Below, piece after piece: positions 1 to 9,306 of a stretch of DNA of 64,000 nucleotides. Under the pieces are notes generated by a model that was not told the DNA's origin, ran no database searches, and was given only the letters and a program-made list of their open reading frames with translations. How positions within the stretch are numbered: position 1 is the stretch's first letter; every line of letters starts with the position of its first letter. The stretch covers positions 62,001-126,000 of the forward strand of contig NZ_JAKOIW010000007.1 in NCBI RefSeq assembly GCF_022206305.1, written 5' to 3'. The stretch is from Gordonia sp. 'Campus' (GTDB lineage Bacteria; Actinomycetota; Actinomycetes; Mycobacteriales; Mycobacteriaceae). Both the position numbers and the translations under genes were made by a program.

Positions 1-1264
1 TGGTCACGATCGGCTGGGCGACCGGAGCCTTCTCGGGGTCGTCGACGGTGCTGCCGATGACGGCCAGTCCGACGACCGCGGCGACCACGAGCAGCAGGAC
101 GGCGCCGAGGACGCCGGCGATGATCAGTCCGGTCCGCTTCTTCTTCGGCGGTGCCGGCGGCATTCCGGGATATCCCGGGGGGCCGGCTTGAGCATGTGGT
201 CCCGAGATGTGCGGTGGTGAGTTGTGCGGAGCCGAGGTGTGCAGCGGCTGCGGCCCCGACGGCTTGCTCATCAGGGGCTGCGGTCCCGACGGCCCCGTCA
301 TCGTCGGCTGGGGCGGCGGCGTGTACTGACCGTACTGCGGTCCGAACTGCTGGTGCGGTGCGGAGGGCCCGCCGGTGTTGCCGCCCATGAGTGTCGGCGG
401 TGGCACCGCACCCGCGATCATCGTGTTGCTCTGCGCCGCAGGGGATTCGAGAGCTGAACGCAAAGCCGAGGCGAAGCTGCGGCAGTCGGGGTAGCGGGCC
501 GCGGGATCCTTGGACAGCGCCCGCTGGAAGACGGGGTCGAGATGGGCGAGATCCCCACGGAGCGAACCGATGTGGGGGACCGGTCGCTGGATGTGTCCGA
601 GCATCACCGACGGCTCGGACTGTCCGACGAACGGCGGCTGACCCGCGAGCATGGCATACGCGGTGCAGGCGAGTGAGTACTGATCGGACCGTGCCGTGGC
701 GTCGGCGCCCTCGAGTGTCTCCGGGGCCGAGAACGCGACGGTGCCGATGAACGAATGCGTACCGGTCAGATTGGCGGAGCCGGCGAGTTTGGCGATACCG
801 AAGTCGAGGACGAGGGCGCGTTCGACGGCATTGGTCGCCGGGTCGCGCGTCACCAAGATGTTGGCGGGCTTGATGTCCCGGTGGACGACGTGATGGCGGT
901 GCGCGTAGTCGAGGGCATCGGCGACCTGCGCGACGACCGTGGCCGCCTCGGGTGGGGTGAGGCGTTCCTCGGTGAGGTCCTTGCCCTCCACGTAGCTCAT
1001 CGAGAACCAGGGCGAGCCGTCTTCGATGCCGTACTGGTGGATGGTGATGATGCTGCGATGGTCGAGCTTCGCGGTGGTGCGGGCCTCATTGGTGAACCGC
1101 TGGTTGAACCCGGGCTGAGCGCTGACCGCGGTCGAGATGACCTTCAGTGCCTCACGTCGCTCGAGCTGGAGGTTCTCGACGAGGTAGACCTCGCCCATAC
1201 CGCCCGCGCCGATCTGTGAGATCACGCGATAACCGGCGATGTGGGTGCCAGGACTCAACGGCAC
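1..1264 (-). CDS. Serine/threonine protein kinase, membrane-anchored (3' end outside window)
   Basis: Hanks-type kinase predicted to phosphorylate protein Ser/Thr from the inner face of the membrane. The GTG start at 1264 follows an AGGAAGAGG-like ribosome site and gives VPLSPGTHIAGYRV. Visible motifs are the glycine loop GAGGMG, the invariant ALK lysine, HRDIKPAN (catalytic loop), DFGIAK (metal binding) and SAPE (activation segment end). A Pro/Gly/Gln-rich linker follows, then KKKR and one hydrophobic segment encoded around 130-65. Only about 20 residues of the external part lie inside the window, so the sensor domain is unknown. It lies directly downstream of another kinase of closely similar sequence, which suggests tandem duplication. 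Confidence 0.93.
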   Translation of the reverse strand, partial: MPLSPGTHIAGYRVISQIGAGGMGEVYLVENLQLERREALKVISTAVSAQPGFNQRFTNEARTTAKLDHRSIITIHQYGIEDGSPWFSMSYVEGKDLTEERLTPPEAATVVAQVADALDYAHRHHVVHRDIKPANILVTRDPATNAVERALVLDFGIAKLAGSANLTGTHSFIGTVAFSAPETLEGADATARSDQYSLACTAYAMLAGQPPFVGQSEPSVMLGHIQRPVPHIGSLRGDLAHLDPVFQRALSKDPAARYPDCRSFASALRSALESPAAQSNTMIAGAVPPPTLMGGNTGGPSAPHQQFGPQYGQYTPPPQPTMTGPSGPQPLMSKPSGPQPLHTSAPHNSPPHISGPHAQAGPPGYPGMPPAPPKKKRTGLIIAGVLGAVLLLVVAAVVGLAVIGSTVDDPEKAPVAQPIVT

Positions 1265-1325
1265 GGCGTCACCTCTTCCTGGGGGTCACAATTGGCTGCT
1301 CTCACAGACGTACGCAGTGACGATA

Positions 1326-1346
1326 CCGAGGCCCCGGAGGCCTCGG
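1326..1346 (-). terminator. GC-rich hairpin between the two kinase genes
   Basis: An 8-bp perfect stem (CCGAGGCC / GGCCTCGG) with a CCGGA loop sits 33 bp after the stop of the RCC1-type kinase and before the next kinase. There is no U-tract, as is common in actinobacteria. It suggests the two kinases are at least partly separate transcription units. Confidence 0.55.
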
Positions 1347-1378
1347 GCACCCTTCAACCGGATGACCCGGCCGCGCTG

Positions 1379-3532
1379 TCAGAAGGACACGGGGGTCGGT
1401 TCGAGACGGTCGTCGGTGCCTCCGACACCGAGCTGACCGGTGGCGTTGAACCCCCAGCAGTAGAGGGTCGACGCCGCGAACGCACACGTGGTCCGTTCCC
1501 CCGCGGACACCGCGTCGACCTCGGTCAATCCGTCGACGCGAACCGGCGCGGGGCGGTCCTCGAGGGTGCCGTCGCCGACCGATCCCCAGGCGTTCGCGCC
1601 CCAGCAGTGGGCTGTCCCGCCGGCGATGGCACACGTCGTGCTCGACGACCCGGTGGAGATGGCACCGACGTCGCTCAACCCGGATACCAGCGTCGCGGCG
1701 GTCCGTGACTCCTTGGTGCCGTCGCCGAGCTGACCGAAGGCGTTGTTGCCCCAGCAATATGCGCTGCCGCCGGCGACGGCGCAGGCCGCTGCCGCACCCG
1801 CGGAGACGTCGGTGGCGGCGTCGAGATCGGCGACCCGCGTGGGTCGCGCCCGATTGGTGGTGGTCCCGTCGCCGATCTGCCCGTTGTCGTTGAGTCCCCA
1901 GCAGTAGGCGTCGCCGCCGGCGATCGCGCAGGTGAAATTGACCCCCACACTGATGGCGGTCACGTCGTCGAGCCCCTCGACCCGCACCGGGCGGTACTGG
2001 TTGGCCGTCGAGCCGTCGCCGACCTGGTCGAAATCGTTGGTGCCCCAGCAATATGCGGACCCGGCGGAGATGGCGCACGTGGCCCAGTTGGCCGTCGAGA
2101 CCGCGGTGACGTCGGCGAGACCGGCGACACGGGTGGGGACGAGACGCGCATCGGTGGTGCCGTCACCGACCTGCCCGTAATCGTTGTTGCCCCAGCAGTA
2201 CGCATTCGACCCGGCGACCGCGCACGTGTTCGGACCGCCCGTGGTGATGGCGGTGACGTCGGTGAGGTCGGCGACGCGGGTCGGGGTCGAGCGGTCGGTC
2301 GTCGTGCCGTCGCCGAGTTGCCCGTTGTCGTTGAGTCCCCAGCAGTAGGCGTTCCCGTCCTGCAGCGAACACGTCGTTCCGAGGCCGGCGCTGAGTTGGG
2401 CCCCGGCTGCGCTCGACGCCTGCGGAGCCGGTGCGGCGGGGTCGTCGGGGTCATTGTCGTTGCCGCGCAGGGTGAGCACGGCGATCGCGGCGACCACCAG
2501 CAGGACCACCACCGCGCATACCGCCCCGATCAGCAGCGGCCATCGGCTCCGGGTCGGTTTCGGGGGGACCGGCGCGGCAGGTGTCGGCGGGACCCTCGTG
2601 ACGGCCCCGGCCGGGAGGGGCGGGGTGATGCCCGGCGGTGATGCGAGATGCCGGGTGCCGTGTGGTGGGGGGATCACGCTGGTGGCGGCCTCGCCGACGG
2701 AATCCGGCCCGGGACCGGCGAGGGCGGCTCGCAGGTCGTCCGCGAAGGCGCGGCAGGTGGGATAGCGGTCCATCGGGTCGCGGGCGAGCGCGCGATCGAA
2801 CACCGGGTCGAGGGTGGCGAGTCCGGGCTGGTGCTCACTGATCCGGGCCGGCGACGTCGTCAACTTGGCGACGATGTGCCGGGTCTGGGTGTCGGCGTCG
2901 AAGGGGGTTGCACCGGAGAGCAATTCGTAAGCGGTACATGCCAGCGAGTACTGATCGGAGGCGGGTCCGGCCGGTCTGCCGTCGAGGATCTCCGGCGCGG
3001 CGTAGACGAGCGTTCCGACGAATGACGACGGCGCCGTCAACGTGGTGGCGGTGGTGAGTTTCGCGATCCCGAAGTCGAGCACGACCACTCGGTCGAGGGC
3101 GTGATCCGTCGCCCTGCGCGTGACCAGGATGTTGGCGGGTTTGATGTCCCGGTGGATCACCCCGCGTTCGTGGGCGTGGTCCAGGGCGTCGGCGACCCGG
3201 CCGACGACGGCCGCCACCTCCTCCGGCCGGAACGAGGCACGACGCAGGTCGGCGCCGTCGAGGTAGGCCATGGTGAACCAGGGGTCGCCGTCACTCACCC
3301 CGTAGTGATAGATCGTGACGATGTTCGGGTGGTCCAGCGCGGCCGCGGTCTGCGCCTCGCGACTGAACCGACGGGCGAACTCGTCGTCGACGGTGTCGGC
3401 CACCGAGATGACCTTGAGCGCCTCCCGGCGTCGTAGTTGAGGGTTCTCGACCAGGTAGACGGTCCCCATCCCGCCCGAGCCCAGACGGGTGATCACGCGG
3501 TATCCGGCGACCTGGTCTGGCTGGGGGGCCAT
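1379..3532 (-). CDS. Ser/Thr protein kinase with external seven-repeat RCC1-type propeller
   Basis: A 717-residue receptor-type kinase. The ATG at 3532 has an AGGAGG site; longer upstream readings lack one. Kinase domain about residues 10-270: GSGGMG 18-23, Lys40, HRDIKPAN 127-134, DFG 153-155, APE 179-181. A Pro-rich linker leads to a membrane segment at about 331-355. The C-terminal half (about 375-717) holds seven RCC1-type repeats, each with a Cys about 9-10 residues before a second Cys in a CWG motif, followed by GQ(L/V/I)GDG. Seven copies are enough for a closed propeller. The architecture parallels mycobacterial PknD, which carries a different propeller; the ligand is unknown. Confidence 0.93.
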   Translation of the reverse strand: MAPQPDQVAGYRVITRLGSGGMGTVYLVENPQLRRREALKVISVADTVDDEFARRFSREAQTAAALDHPNIVTIYHYGVSDGDPWFTMAYLDGADLRRASFRPEEVAAVVGRVADALDHAHERGVIHRDIKPANILVTRRATDHALDRVVVLDFGIAKLTTATTLTAPSSFVGTLVYAAPEILDGRPAGPASDQYSLACTAYELLSGATPFDADTQTRHIVAKLTTSPARISEHQPGLATLDPVFDRALARDPMDRYPTCRAFADDLRAALAGPGPDSVGEAATSVIPPPHGTRHLASPPGITPPLPAGAVTRVPPTPAAPVPPKPTRSRWPLLIGAVCAVVVLLVVAAIAVLTLRGNDNDPDDPAAPAPQASSAAGAQLSAGLGTTCSLQDGNAYCWGLNDNGQLGDGTTTDRSTPTRVADLTDVTAITTGGPNTCAVAGSNAYCWGNNDYGQVGDGTTDARLVPTRVAGLADVTAVSTANWATCAISAGSAYCWGTNDFDQVGDGSTANQYRPVRVEGLDDVTAISVGVNFTCAIAGGDAYCWGLNDNGQIGDGTTTNRARPTRVADLDAATDVSAGAAAACAVAGGSAYCWGNNAFGQLGDGTKESRTAATLVSGLSDVGAISTGSSSTTCAIAGGTAHCWGANAWGSVGDGTLEDRPAPVRVDGLTEVDAVSAGERTTCAFAASTLYCWGFNATGQLGVGGTDDRLEPTPVSF

Positions 3533-3633
3533 CGGTGCCTCCTGGTGGCGTGCCCGTTGATGCGACGACGATAGCCCCAGGACGGCCCTCCTGCCCTGGA
3601 CACGGCACTTGTTCATCCGAACGACATGGCACA

Positions 3634-3906
3634 ATGCTCGACGTGGCAAACAAATCTGGCGCTGACGCAGCAAGCACCGGCACGACCAGCCCCGGCGAGG
3701 CCGGCGCCGGCACCGGCAAGGTCCGTAAGAAGCATTACGTCGACAACGGCTGGCCGCAGGACGACAACGGCGACGCCGCGGAGCACGCCGTGTCCGAGCT
3801 CGCGACCCACATCTCCGGCGCGCTGTCGCCGTTCGGCGAGACCGAGTTCCCGATCCCGGCCGATCAGCTGCCGTTCGTGCAGTCGAAGACCGTCGTCAAC
3901 CGCTGA
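3634..3906 (+). CDS. Conserved small acidic protein (Rv0863-like), unknown function
   Basis: A 90-residue hydrophilic protein beginning MLDVANKSG, with an Ala/Gly/Thr-rich N-terminus and a better-defined C-terminal half containing [16 protein letters not shown] and [14 protein letters not shown]. No membrane segment or enzymatic motif is visible. The position immediately before moaC matches Rv0863 in M. tuberculosis, as I recall it. The stop is 5 bp before moaC, so it is probably the first gene of the moaC-mog-moaE transcript. The GTG at 3643 (VANKS) is an alternative start. No function can be assigned. Confidence 0.8.
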   Translation: MLDVANKSGADAASTGTTSPGEAGAGTGKVRKKHYVDNGWPQDDNGDAAEHAVSELATHISGALSPFGETEFPIPADQLPFVQSKTVVNR

Positions 3907-3911
3907 CGCCG

Positions 3912-4454
3912 ATGCCGCCCACCGGACCTGACGATGGTGGGTCGGACCCCCGCGGAGCCGACGGCGCCCGGCTGACACACATCGACAGTGCAGGCACGGC
4001 CCGCATGGTCGATGTCGGCGCCAAGGCGACCACGCGGCGCAGGGCCGTCGCCGGTGGCACTTTCCACACCTCTGCCGAGGTGATCGGCCTGCTCAGCGAG
4101 TCGAAGCTGCCCAAGGGCGACGTCCTCGCCACCGCGCGCATCGCCGGGATCATGGCCGCCAAGCGCACCGACGAACTGATCCCGCTGTGCCATCAGCTGG
4201 CGCTGTCATCGGTCGAGGTCGACTTCTCGATCGGCACCGACACCATCGACGTGACCGCCACGGTCGCCACCTCGGGTCAGACCGGGGTGGAGATGGAGGC
4301 ACTCACCGCGGTCGCCGTCGCGGGCCTGACGCTGCACGACATGGTCAAGGCCGTGGACCGGCGCGCGCACATGGACGCCATCCGCCTGCTCGAGAAGACC
4401 GGCGGTAAGTCAGGGGACTGGCACCGCGACGTCGCCGATTCCGACGATGACTGA
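3912..4454 (+). CDS. moaC: Cyclic pyranopterin monophosphate synthase MoaC
   Basis: Converts the MoaA product (3',8-cyclo-7,8-dihydro-GTP) to cyclic pyranopterin monophosphate, the first pterin intermediate of molybdenum cofactor synthesis. Of 180 residues, the core starts near [16 protein letters not shown] (21-36). Family motifs: [19 protein letters not shown] (68-86), LCHQL (92-96), EMEALTAV (127-134), and the catalytic Asp/Lys pair in DMVKAVDR (Asp143, Lys146). The N-terminus is about 15 residues longer than usual and low in complexity, so a later start is possible but none is obvious. Its 3' end overlaps mog by 8 bp. Confidence 0.96.
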   Translation: MPPTGPDDGGSDPRGADGARLTHIDSAGTARMVDVGAKATTRRRAVAGGTFHTSAEVIGLLSESKLPKGDVLATARIAGIMAAKRTDELIPLCHQLALSSVEVDFSIGTDTIDVTATVATSGQTGVEMEALTAVAVAGLTLHDMVKAVDRRAHMDAIRLLEKTGGKSGDWHRDVADSDDD

Positions 4455-4935
4455 GCAGACACGCGTCCGCGTGGCCCGGATCGTCGTCGCGTCGAACCGG
4501 GCGAGCAGCGGCGTCTACGCCGACCGCACCGGGCCGATCATCGAGAGCTGGCTCATCGAGCAGGGTTTCGAGGTCGACGAGTGCGACGTGGTGGCCGACG
4601 GGCCGCCCGTCGGCGAGGCGCTGCGAGCCGCCGTCTACGCCGATGTGGACCTCGTCATCACCACCGGTGGAACCGGCCTGACACCCACCGACCGCACGCC
4701 CGAGGAAACCCGACCGCTGCTCGACCGCGAGATCCCCGGACTCGCCGACGCCATCCGTGCCGCGGGTCTGCCGAAGATCCCGACCGCAGTGCTGTCGCGC
4801 GGCTTGGCGGGCATCGCGGGTTCCACCCTCGTGGTGAACCTGCCCGGCTCCACGGGAGGCGTCCGCGACGGCCTCGAGGTGCTCGCCGGGGTCGTCCACC
4901 ACGCACTTGACCAGATCCGGGGAGGCGATCACTGA
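4447..4935 (+). CDS. mog: MogA/MoaB-family molybdopterin adenylyltransferase
   Basis: A 162-residue MogA/MoaB-fold protein that adenylylates molybdopterin before molybdate insertion, or a close paralogue of that enzyme. Diagnostic motifs are [15 protein letters not shown] (about 72-86), the substrate-binding GGTG loop, and [11 protein letters not shown] near the C-terminus. It starts inside the last codons of moaC and its TGA overlaps the moaE ATG by 1 bp (TGATG), so the three genes are translationally coupled. Position matches Rv0865 (mog). Confidence 0.94.
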   Translation: MTEQTRVRVARIVVASNRASSGVYADRTGPIIESWLIEQGFEVDECDVVADGPPVGEALRAAVYADVDLVITTGGTGLTPTDRTPEETRPLLDREIPGLADAIRAAGLPKIPTAVLSRGLAGIAGSTLVVNLPGSTGGVRDGLEVLAGVVHHALDQIRGGDH

Positions 4936-5381
4936 TGGTCGGGGAAACCGGCTCGAGGGTCGTGCACACCGCGGTGTCGGAGAAGGAGATCGGTCTCGCC
5001 GCCCACGAGCAGATGGTCGTCGACGCCGCCGGGGGCAAGGCGGGCGCAGTCGTCGGATTCGTCGGGGCGGTCCGCGACCACGACGGCGGCCGGTCGGTCA
5101 CGGCACTGCACTACTCCGGCCATCCGACCGCGCCGAAGGTTCTCGCCGAGGTGGTCGACGAGGTGTCCGCGGTCGACGGGGTACGCGCGGTCGCCGTGTC
5201 GCACCGGGTCGGCGACCTTCGTATCGGCGACGTCGCATTCGTGGTGGCCGTCGCGGCCGACCATCGCCGCGCGGCCTTCGAGACGTGCTCGCGCCTCGTC
5301 GACGAGGTGAAGGCGCGGCTGCCCATCTGGAAGCACCAGTTCTTCGACGACGGCACCGACGAATGGGTCAATTCGGCCTGA
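4935..5381 (+). CDS. moaE: Molybdopterin synthase catalytic subunit MoaE
   Basis: Large subunit of molybdopterin synthase; with thiocarboxylated MoaD it adds two sulfurs to cyclic pyranopterin monophosphate. The 148-residue protein has FVGAVRDHDGGRSV, HYSGHP (family: EY..H), RVGDLRIGDVAFVVAV, and the active-site lysine region VKARLPIWKHQ. Last gene of the +strand moaC-mog-moaE operon. Its partner gene moaD lies about 1.2 kb away on the other strand, on the far side of rpfA, as in M. tuberculosis. Confidence 0.95.
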   Translation: MVGETGSRVVHTAVSEKEIGLAAHEQMVVDAAGGKAGAVVGFVGAVRDHDGGRSVTALHYSGHPTAPKVLAEVVDEVSAVDGVRAVAVSHRVGDLRIGDVAFVVAVAADHRRAAFETCSRLVDEVKARLPIWKHQFFDDGTDEWVNSA

Positions 5382-5389
5382 TCCTGGCG

Positions 5390-5408
5390 GTTGAGCCTGT
5401 CGAAACCA
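5390..5408. repeat. Dispersed-type 19-bp element GGTTGAGCCTGTCGAAACC
   Basis: This motif, with GGTT/AACC ends, lies just after the moaE stop and before the terminator. From memory, near-identical sequences recur between genes in Gordonia and other high-GC actinobacteria, so it may be a REP-like element. I see only this copy in the window; the genome-wide repeat claim is recall and not shown here. Confidence 0.35.
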
Positions 5409-5415
5409 CATGGAA

Positions 5416-5453
5416 AAGGGCCCCGCACGGATGATTCATCGTGCGGGGCCCTT
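5416..5453. terminator. Bidirectional intrinsic terminator between moaE and rpfA
   Basis: A perfect 14-bp stem (AAGGGCCCCGCACG paired with its complement at 5440-5453) closes a 10-nt loop. A-rich sequence on the left and CTTCGTCT on the right let it work from both sides. It sits between the convergent genes moaE and rpfA and is the strongest terminator in the window. Confidence 0.85.
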
Positions 5454-5468
5454 CGTCTGTGTCCCGGA

Positions 5469-6304
<836 letters not shown>

Positions 6305-6506
6305 GCCGGTGGGACGTTATGTCTTGGTTGCTGTGTCGTGACCTCCGAGGAGGACGATTCGTACAGTACGTCGTTCGGGGGACCGAATCACCTGCTCCAC
6401 GCAACCGATTTTCGGCCCGGATCCGGGTCTCTCGACCCACTTCGGGCGTCATCCCAGTTCAACGGGTTAGTGGCCGTCCCGTGCCCATCCTGTTACCCCG
6501 CCGTTA

Positions 6507-6522
6507 TGTGACAAAGGTCACA
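6507..6522. promoter_or_regulatory. Crp/Cmr-type operator upstream of rpfA
   Basis: TGTGACAAAGGTCACA is a perfect match to the TGTGA-N6-TCACA consensus of Crp-family regulators. It lies just 3' of the moaD stop and about 420 bp before the rpfA start, upstream of the riboswitch. M. tuberculosis rpfA is an established target of the Crp regulator Rv3676, so cAMP control of rpfA is likely here too. Confidence 0.8.
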
Positions 6523-6536
6523 AGCGGTGTGTGGTG

Positions 6537-6785
6537 TCAACCACCGGCAAACGGGGGGAGGACGTCGAGGGTCGTGCAGGTGCCGAGCGTGCGCGTGCGG
6601 TCGGAGAACGCGATCTCGTCGCGGAGATAGGAACACCGTTCGAGAACCGTCGCCAGGGAAGGGTTTCCGGATGCGAGGGACTGTTCGAGGTCGCCGAGGG
6701 TGATCGACGGATCGATGTCGAGGACACTCTCCTCGGTGCCGGCCGCGGCACGAGCGGCGGCGAAGAAGCGGACTGTGAGCTGCAT
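6537..6785 (-). CDS. moaD: MoaD-type sulfur carrier, small subunit of molybdopterin synthase
   Basis: An 82-residue ubiquitin-fold protein beginning MQLTVRFFAAARAAAGT and ending FAGG. The C-terminal Gly-Gly is the site of thiocarboxylation before sulfur transfer in the MoaE complex. DVLPPFAGG is the classic MoaD ending. It starts 11 bp after the moaA stop on the same strand, so moaA-moaD are co-transcribed. An in-frame upstream extension runs into moaA and lacks MoaD similarity. Confidence 0.93.
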   Translation of the reverse strand: MQLTVRFFAAARAAAGTEESVLDIDPSITLGDLEQSLASGNPSLATVLERCSYLRDEIAFSDRTRTLGTCTTLDVLPPFAGG

Positions 6786-6796
6786 CGAGGGCGAGC

Positions 6797-7885
6797 CTAG
6801 CCGCCGATCGCCGACATCGGCCGGGTCGGTTGCCGGAAGCCCTCGGTGTTCACCCCGTGGCCGGCTGCCTTGGCCCACATGCTGCCCCGCCACAGTTCGG
6901 CGACCGCGGCGTCGATCTCGTCATCGGGCAGGGTGCGGAGCGCGGAACGCAGGTCGGTTTCCGACGTGGCGAACAGACAGTTGCGCAACGACCCGTCCGC
7001 GGTGAGCCGGGTGCGGTCGCAGTCCCCGCAGAACGGGCGGGTGACCGACGCGATGACCCCGACGCGAGCCGGACCGGACGGCCCGTGGTGTTCGTCGACG
7101 AGCCACGTCGCGGCCGGCGCACTACCGCGCGGGACAGGGTCGGACAACAGCGTGAACCGGGTGCGCAGGGTCGCGAGGATCTCGTCGGCCGTCACCATCT
7201 GGGCCCGTTGCCACGCGTGGTCGGCGTCGAGTGGCATCTGTTCGATGATGCGCAGTTCGTACCCGTGCTCCAGACAGAACGCCAGGAGGTCGGGCACGCC
7301 GGCCAGGTCGGCACGCTCGGGCACCACGGCATTGACCTTCACCGGGTTCAACCCCGCCGCCCGTGCCGCGGCCAGACCGTCGAGGACGTCGTCGAGCCGG
7401 TCGCGTCGGGTGATGGCGGCGAAGCGGGCACGGTCGATGGTGTCCAGCGAGACGTTGATGCGGTCGAGTCCGGCGGCGACGAGACCGTCGACCCGGCGGG
7501 GCAGCCCGAGCCCGTTGGTCGTCATCGCGATCTCGGGGGACTCCGGCAGGGCCGCCACCGCCGCGATGATCTCGTCCAGGTCGCGGCGCAGGAGCGGCTC
7601 GCCCCCGGTGAACCGGATGCGTTCGATGCCCAGATCACGCACGGCCACAGTGAGCACTCTGACCAGCTCGTCGGTGGTCAGCACCTGATCGGTGGGCATC
7701 CAGTCGAGGCCCTCGGCGGGCATGCAGTACGCGCAGCGCAGATTGCATCGGTCGGTGACCGACACCCGCAGGTCCTTCGCGACCCGACCGAAGGTGTCAC
7801 GCAGCGGGCCGTCGGTCGGCACGTCGGAAGGCGCCCCCGCGTGCGGAGGTCGCGGGAGGGGCACTCCGAGGCCGACGATGGTCAT
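6797..7885 (-). CDS. moaA: GTP 3',8-cyclase MoaA (radical SAM)
   Basis: Radical SAM enzyme that, with MoaC, turns GTP into the first pterin intermediate of the molybdenum cofactor. In 362 residues it shows the N-terminal cluster motif CNLRCAYC (Cys47, 51, 54), RFTGGEPLLR, the second [4Fe-4S] set FCGDCDRTR...RNC near 282-303, and the essential C-terminal Gly-Gly (SAIGG). Starts 13 bp after the flavin reductase stop and is followed by moaD, forming a four-gene minus-strand unit with the small membrane protein and flavin reductase. Confidence 0.96.
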   Translation of the reverse strand: MTIVGLGVPLPRPPHAGAPSDVPTDGPLRDTFGRVAKDLRVSVTDRCNLRCAYCMPAEGLDWMPTDQVLTTDELVRVLTVAVRDLGIERIRFTGGEPLLRRDLDEIIAAVAALPESPEIAMTTNGLGLPRRVDGLVAAGLDRINVSLDTIDRARFAAITRRDRLDDVLDGLAAARAAGLNPVKVNAVVPERADLAGVPDLLAFCLEHGYELRIIEQMPLDADHAWQRAQMVTADEILATLRTRFTLLSDPVPRGSAPAATWLVDEHHGPSGPARVGVIASVTRPFCGDCDRTRLTADGSLRNCLFATSETDLRSALRTLPDDEIDAAVAELWRGSMWAKAAGHGVNTEGFRQPTRPMSAIGG

Positions 7886-7898
7886 GCTGCGATGCGGC

Positions 7899-8444
7899 TC
7901 ACTTCCGGTTCAGGTCCTTGCGTGCTTCGAGGGCACGGAAGGTGCTGGCGTGGAACACCAGTGGTTCGACGCCGGGATCGGCGCGCAGGGTCTCGATCTC
8001 GAGCAGGACGACCGTGTGATCGCCGGCCTGGATCTCGTTGTGGATGGTGCACGACAGGTGCGCGGCCGCATCGGGCACGAACACGGCGCCTGCGTCGGTA
8101 CTGAGCGGGGTGATGCCGTCGAACCGATGTTCCGACGGCCCGGCGAGCTGCTTGCACACCTCGATCTGGTCGCCGGCGAACACGCTCACGCCGATCGCGG
8201 GGGCGGTCCGGATCCTGGGCCACGTCGTCGACGTGTTCTGCACGCATACCGAGACGAGCGGAGGATTGAGGGAGACCGTCGTGAACGAGCTCGCGGCCAT
8301 TCCGATCAGCGTGGCCGAATCCCCGTCGCCCTCTCGGCAGCACACCGCGACGACGCCGGACGGGAAACAGCTGTAGGCCTCGCGAAGCGCCCTGCCGTCG
8401 GATACCGGGGCGAGATCGGGGGTGGTGTCGATGGTTGTGGTCAC
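7899..8444 (-). CDS. Flavin reductase family protein (HpaC-like)
   Basis: A 181-residue flavin reductase-like split-barrel protein that would reduce FMN/FAD with NAD(P)H or bind flavin for a partner oxygenase. The GTG at 8444 follows GGTGAGG; the same reading extends upstream without a ribosome site. Family features: FPSGVVAVCC, GMAASSFTTVSLNPPLVSV, and a conserved histidine in PSEHRFDGI. The start is 5 bp after the small membrane gene, and moaA begins 13 bp downstream. No partner monooxygenase is adjacent, so the electron acceptor is unknown. Confidence 0.87.
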   Translation of the reverse strand: MTTTIDTTPDLAPVSDGRALREAYSCFPSGVVAVCCREGDGDSATLIGMAASSFTTVSLNPPLVSVCVQNTSTTWPRIRTAPAIGVSVFAGDQIEVCKQLAGPSEHRFDGITPLSTDAGAVFVPDAAAHLSCTIHNEIQAGDHTVVLLEIETLRADPGVEPLVFHASTFRALEARKDLNRK

Positions 8445-8449
8445 GGTCC

Positions 8450-8659
8450 TCACCTGGCTCGGCGTCCGGCACGGAGTGCGTACACCAGGCCCAGGACGAA
8501 TCCCAGGGGCGCGCACATGGTCAGCAGGTAGACGGCGGTCGGCGCGGTGTCGCCGCCGGTCACCAATGGTGTGATGAACAACGCCACGACCGCCAGAATT
8601 CCGACTGCGAACACAACCCCGGCCGCCTGCAGCAATCGCGGGGACGACGTCTTCTGCAT
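8450..8659 (-). CDS. Small two-helix membrane protein (Rv0870c position), unknown function
   Basis: A 69-residue protein MQKTSSPRLLQAAG... with two hydrophobic segments (about 10-29 and 42-61), an Asp/Thr-rich loop between them, and a basic tail RAGRRAR. GGGAG precedes the ATG at 8659. It heads the minus-strand unit with flavin reductase and moaA. No enzymatic motif. Rv0870c, an integral membrane protein, occupies the equivalent place in M. tuberculosis, as I recall. Confidence 0.72.
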   Translation of the reverse strand: MQKTSSPRLLQAAGVVFAVGILAVVALFITPLVTGGDTAPTAVYLLTMCAPLGFVLGLVYALRAGRRAR

Positions 8660-8747
8660 GACTCCCACGGTAGTGCACCGGCAGCGGGTGCGGCGTCGGC
8701 CGATCTGCCGCGGCGGGTAATGGTGTGACCGCGGGGTTCGGTGTTGG

Positions 8748-8762
8748 CTACGATGGTCGTAG
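8748..8762 (+). promoter_or_regulatory. Inverted repeat with a TACGAT box in the cold-shock gene leader
   Basis: CTACGA-TGG-TCGTAG is a perfect inverted repeat 125 bp before the cold-shock start. It contains TACGAT, a fair -10 hexamer. The rest of 8763-8886 would then be a long 5' leader, common for cold-shock mRNAs. Whether the repeat acts as a protein site or an RNA hairpin cannot be decided from sequence. Confidence 0.35.
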
Positions 8763-8886
8763 CAGGCGCCTTGCATCCGTCTGGGCTCGTACGGCACACG
8801 CCGTCGGGTCGTCGAGATGGGTGATGGCGTCTTTTGTCGTGACAGGTCGTTTTTCGACGGATCAAGAACAGATGAGGGTGAGCACA

Positions 8887-9300
8887 GTGCCGACCGGCAA
8901 GGTGAAGTGGTACGACGCGGACAAGGGCTTCGGCTTCCTCTCGCAGGAGAGTGGTGAGGACGTCTACGTGCGTTCGGCAGCGTTGCCCGACGGGGTGGAG
9001 GCTCTCAAGCCCGGACAACGCGTGGAGTTCGGCATGGCCGCCGGACGCCGCGGTCCGCAGGCGTTGAGCGTCAAGGTCCTCGAGCCGGCCCCGAGCGTGT
9101 CCAAGAACGTCCGCGAGGCGGCCCGCAAGGACGTCAAGCGCCACTCGCCCGACGAGCTGCACGGCATGGTCGCCGATCTCATCACCCTGCTCGAGGGGAA
9201 GGTCCAGCCGGATCTCCGCAAGGGGCGCTATCCCGATCGCAAGACCGCCCAGCGGATCTCTGAGGTCGTGCGCGCGGTGGCCCGCGAGCTCGATTCCTGA
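8887..9300 (+). CDS. cspB: Cold-shock domain protein with C-terminal extension (CspB/Rv0871-like)
   Basis: A 137-residue nucleic-acid chaperone. The cold-shock domain is residues 1-67: [18 protein letters not shown] contains RNP1, and DVYVR takes the place of the usual DVFVH RNP2. A conserved helical extension follows ([18 protein letters not shown]...[20 protein letters not shown]), as in Rv0871. The GTG at 8887 is chosen because the domain begins here; upstream in-frame codons have no family similarity. Faces away from the moaA operon. Confidence 0.92.
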   Translation: MPTGKVKWYDADKGFGFLSQESGEDVYVRSAALPDGVEALKPGQRVEFGMAAGRRGPQALSVKVLEPAPSVSKNVREAARKDVKRHSPDELHGMVADLITLLEGKVQPDLRKGRYPDRKTAQRISEVVRAVARELDS

Positions 9301-9306
9301 GTCGCG

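Noticed and set aside
1302..2078. Minus-strand frame 1302-2078 in the RCC1 repeat region
   Set aside because: Arg-rich frame inside the kinase gene created by the repeated sequence; no start signal and no protein-like features.
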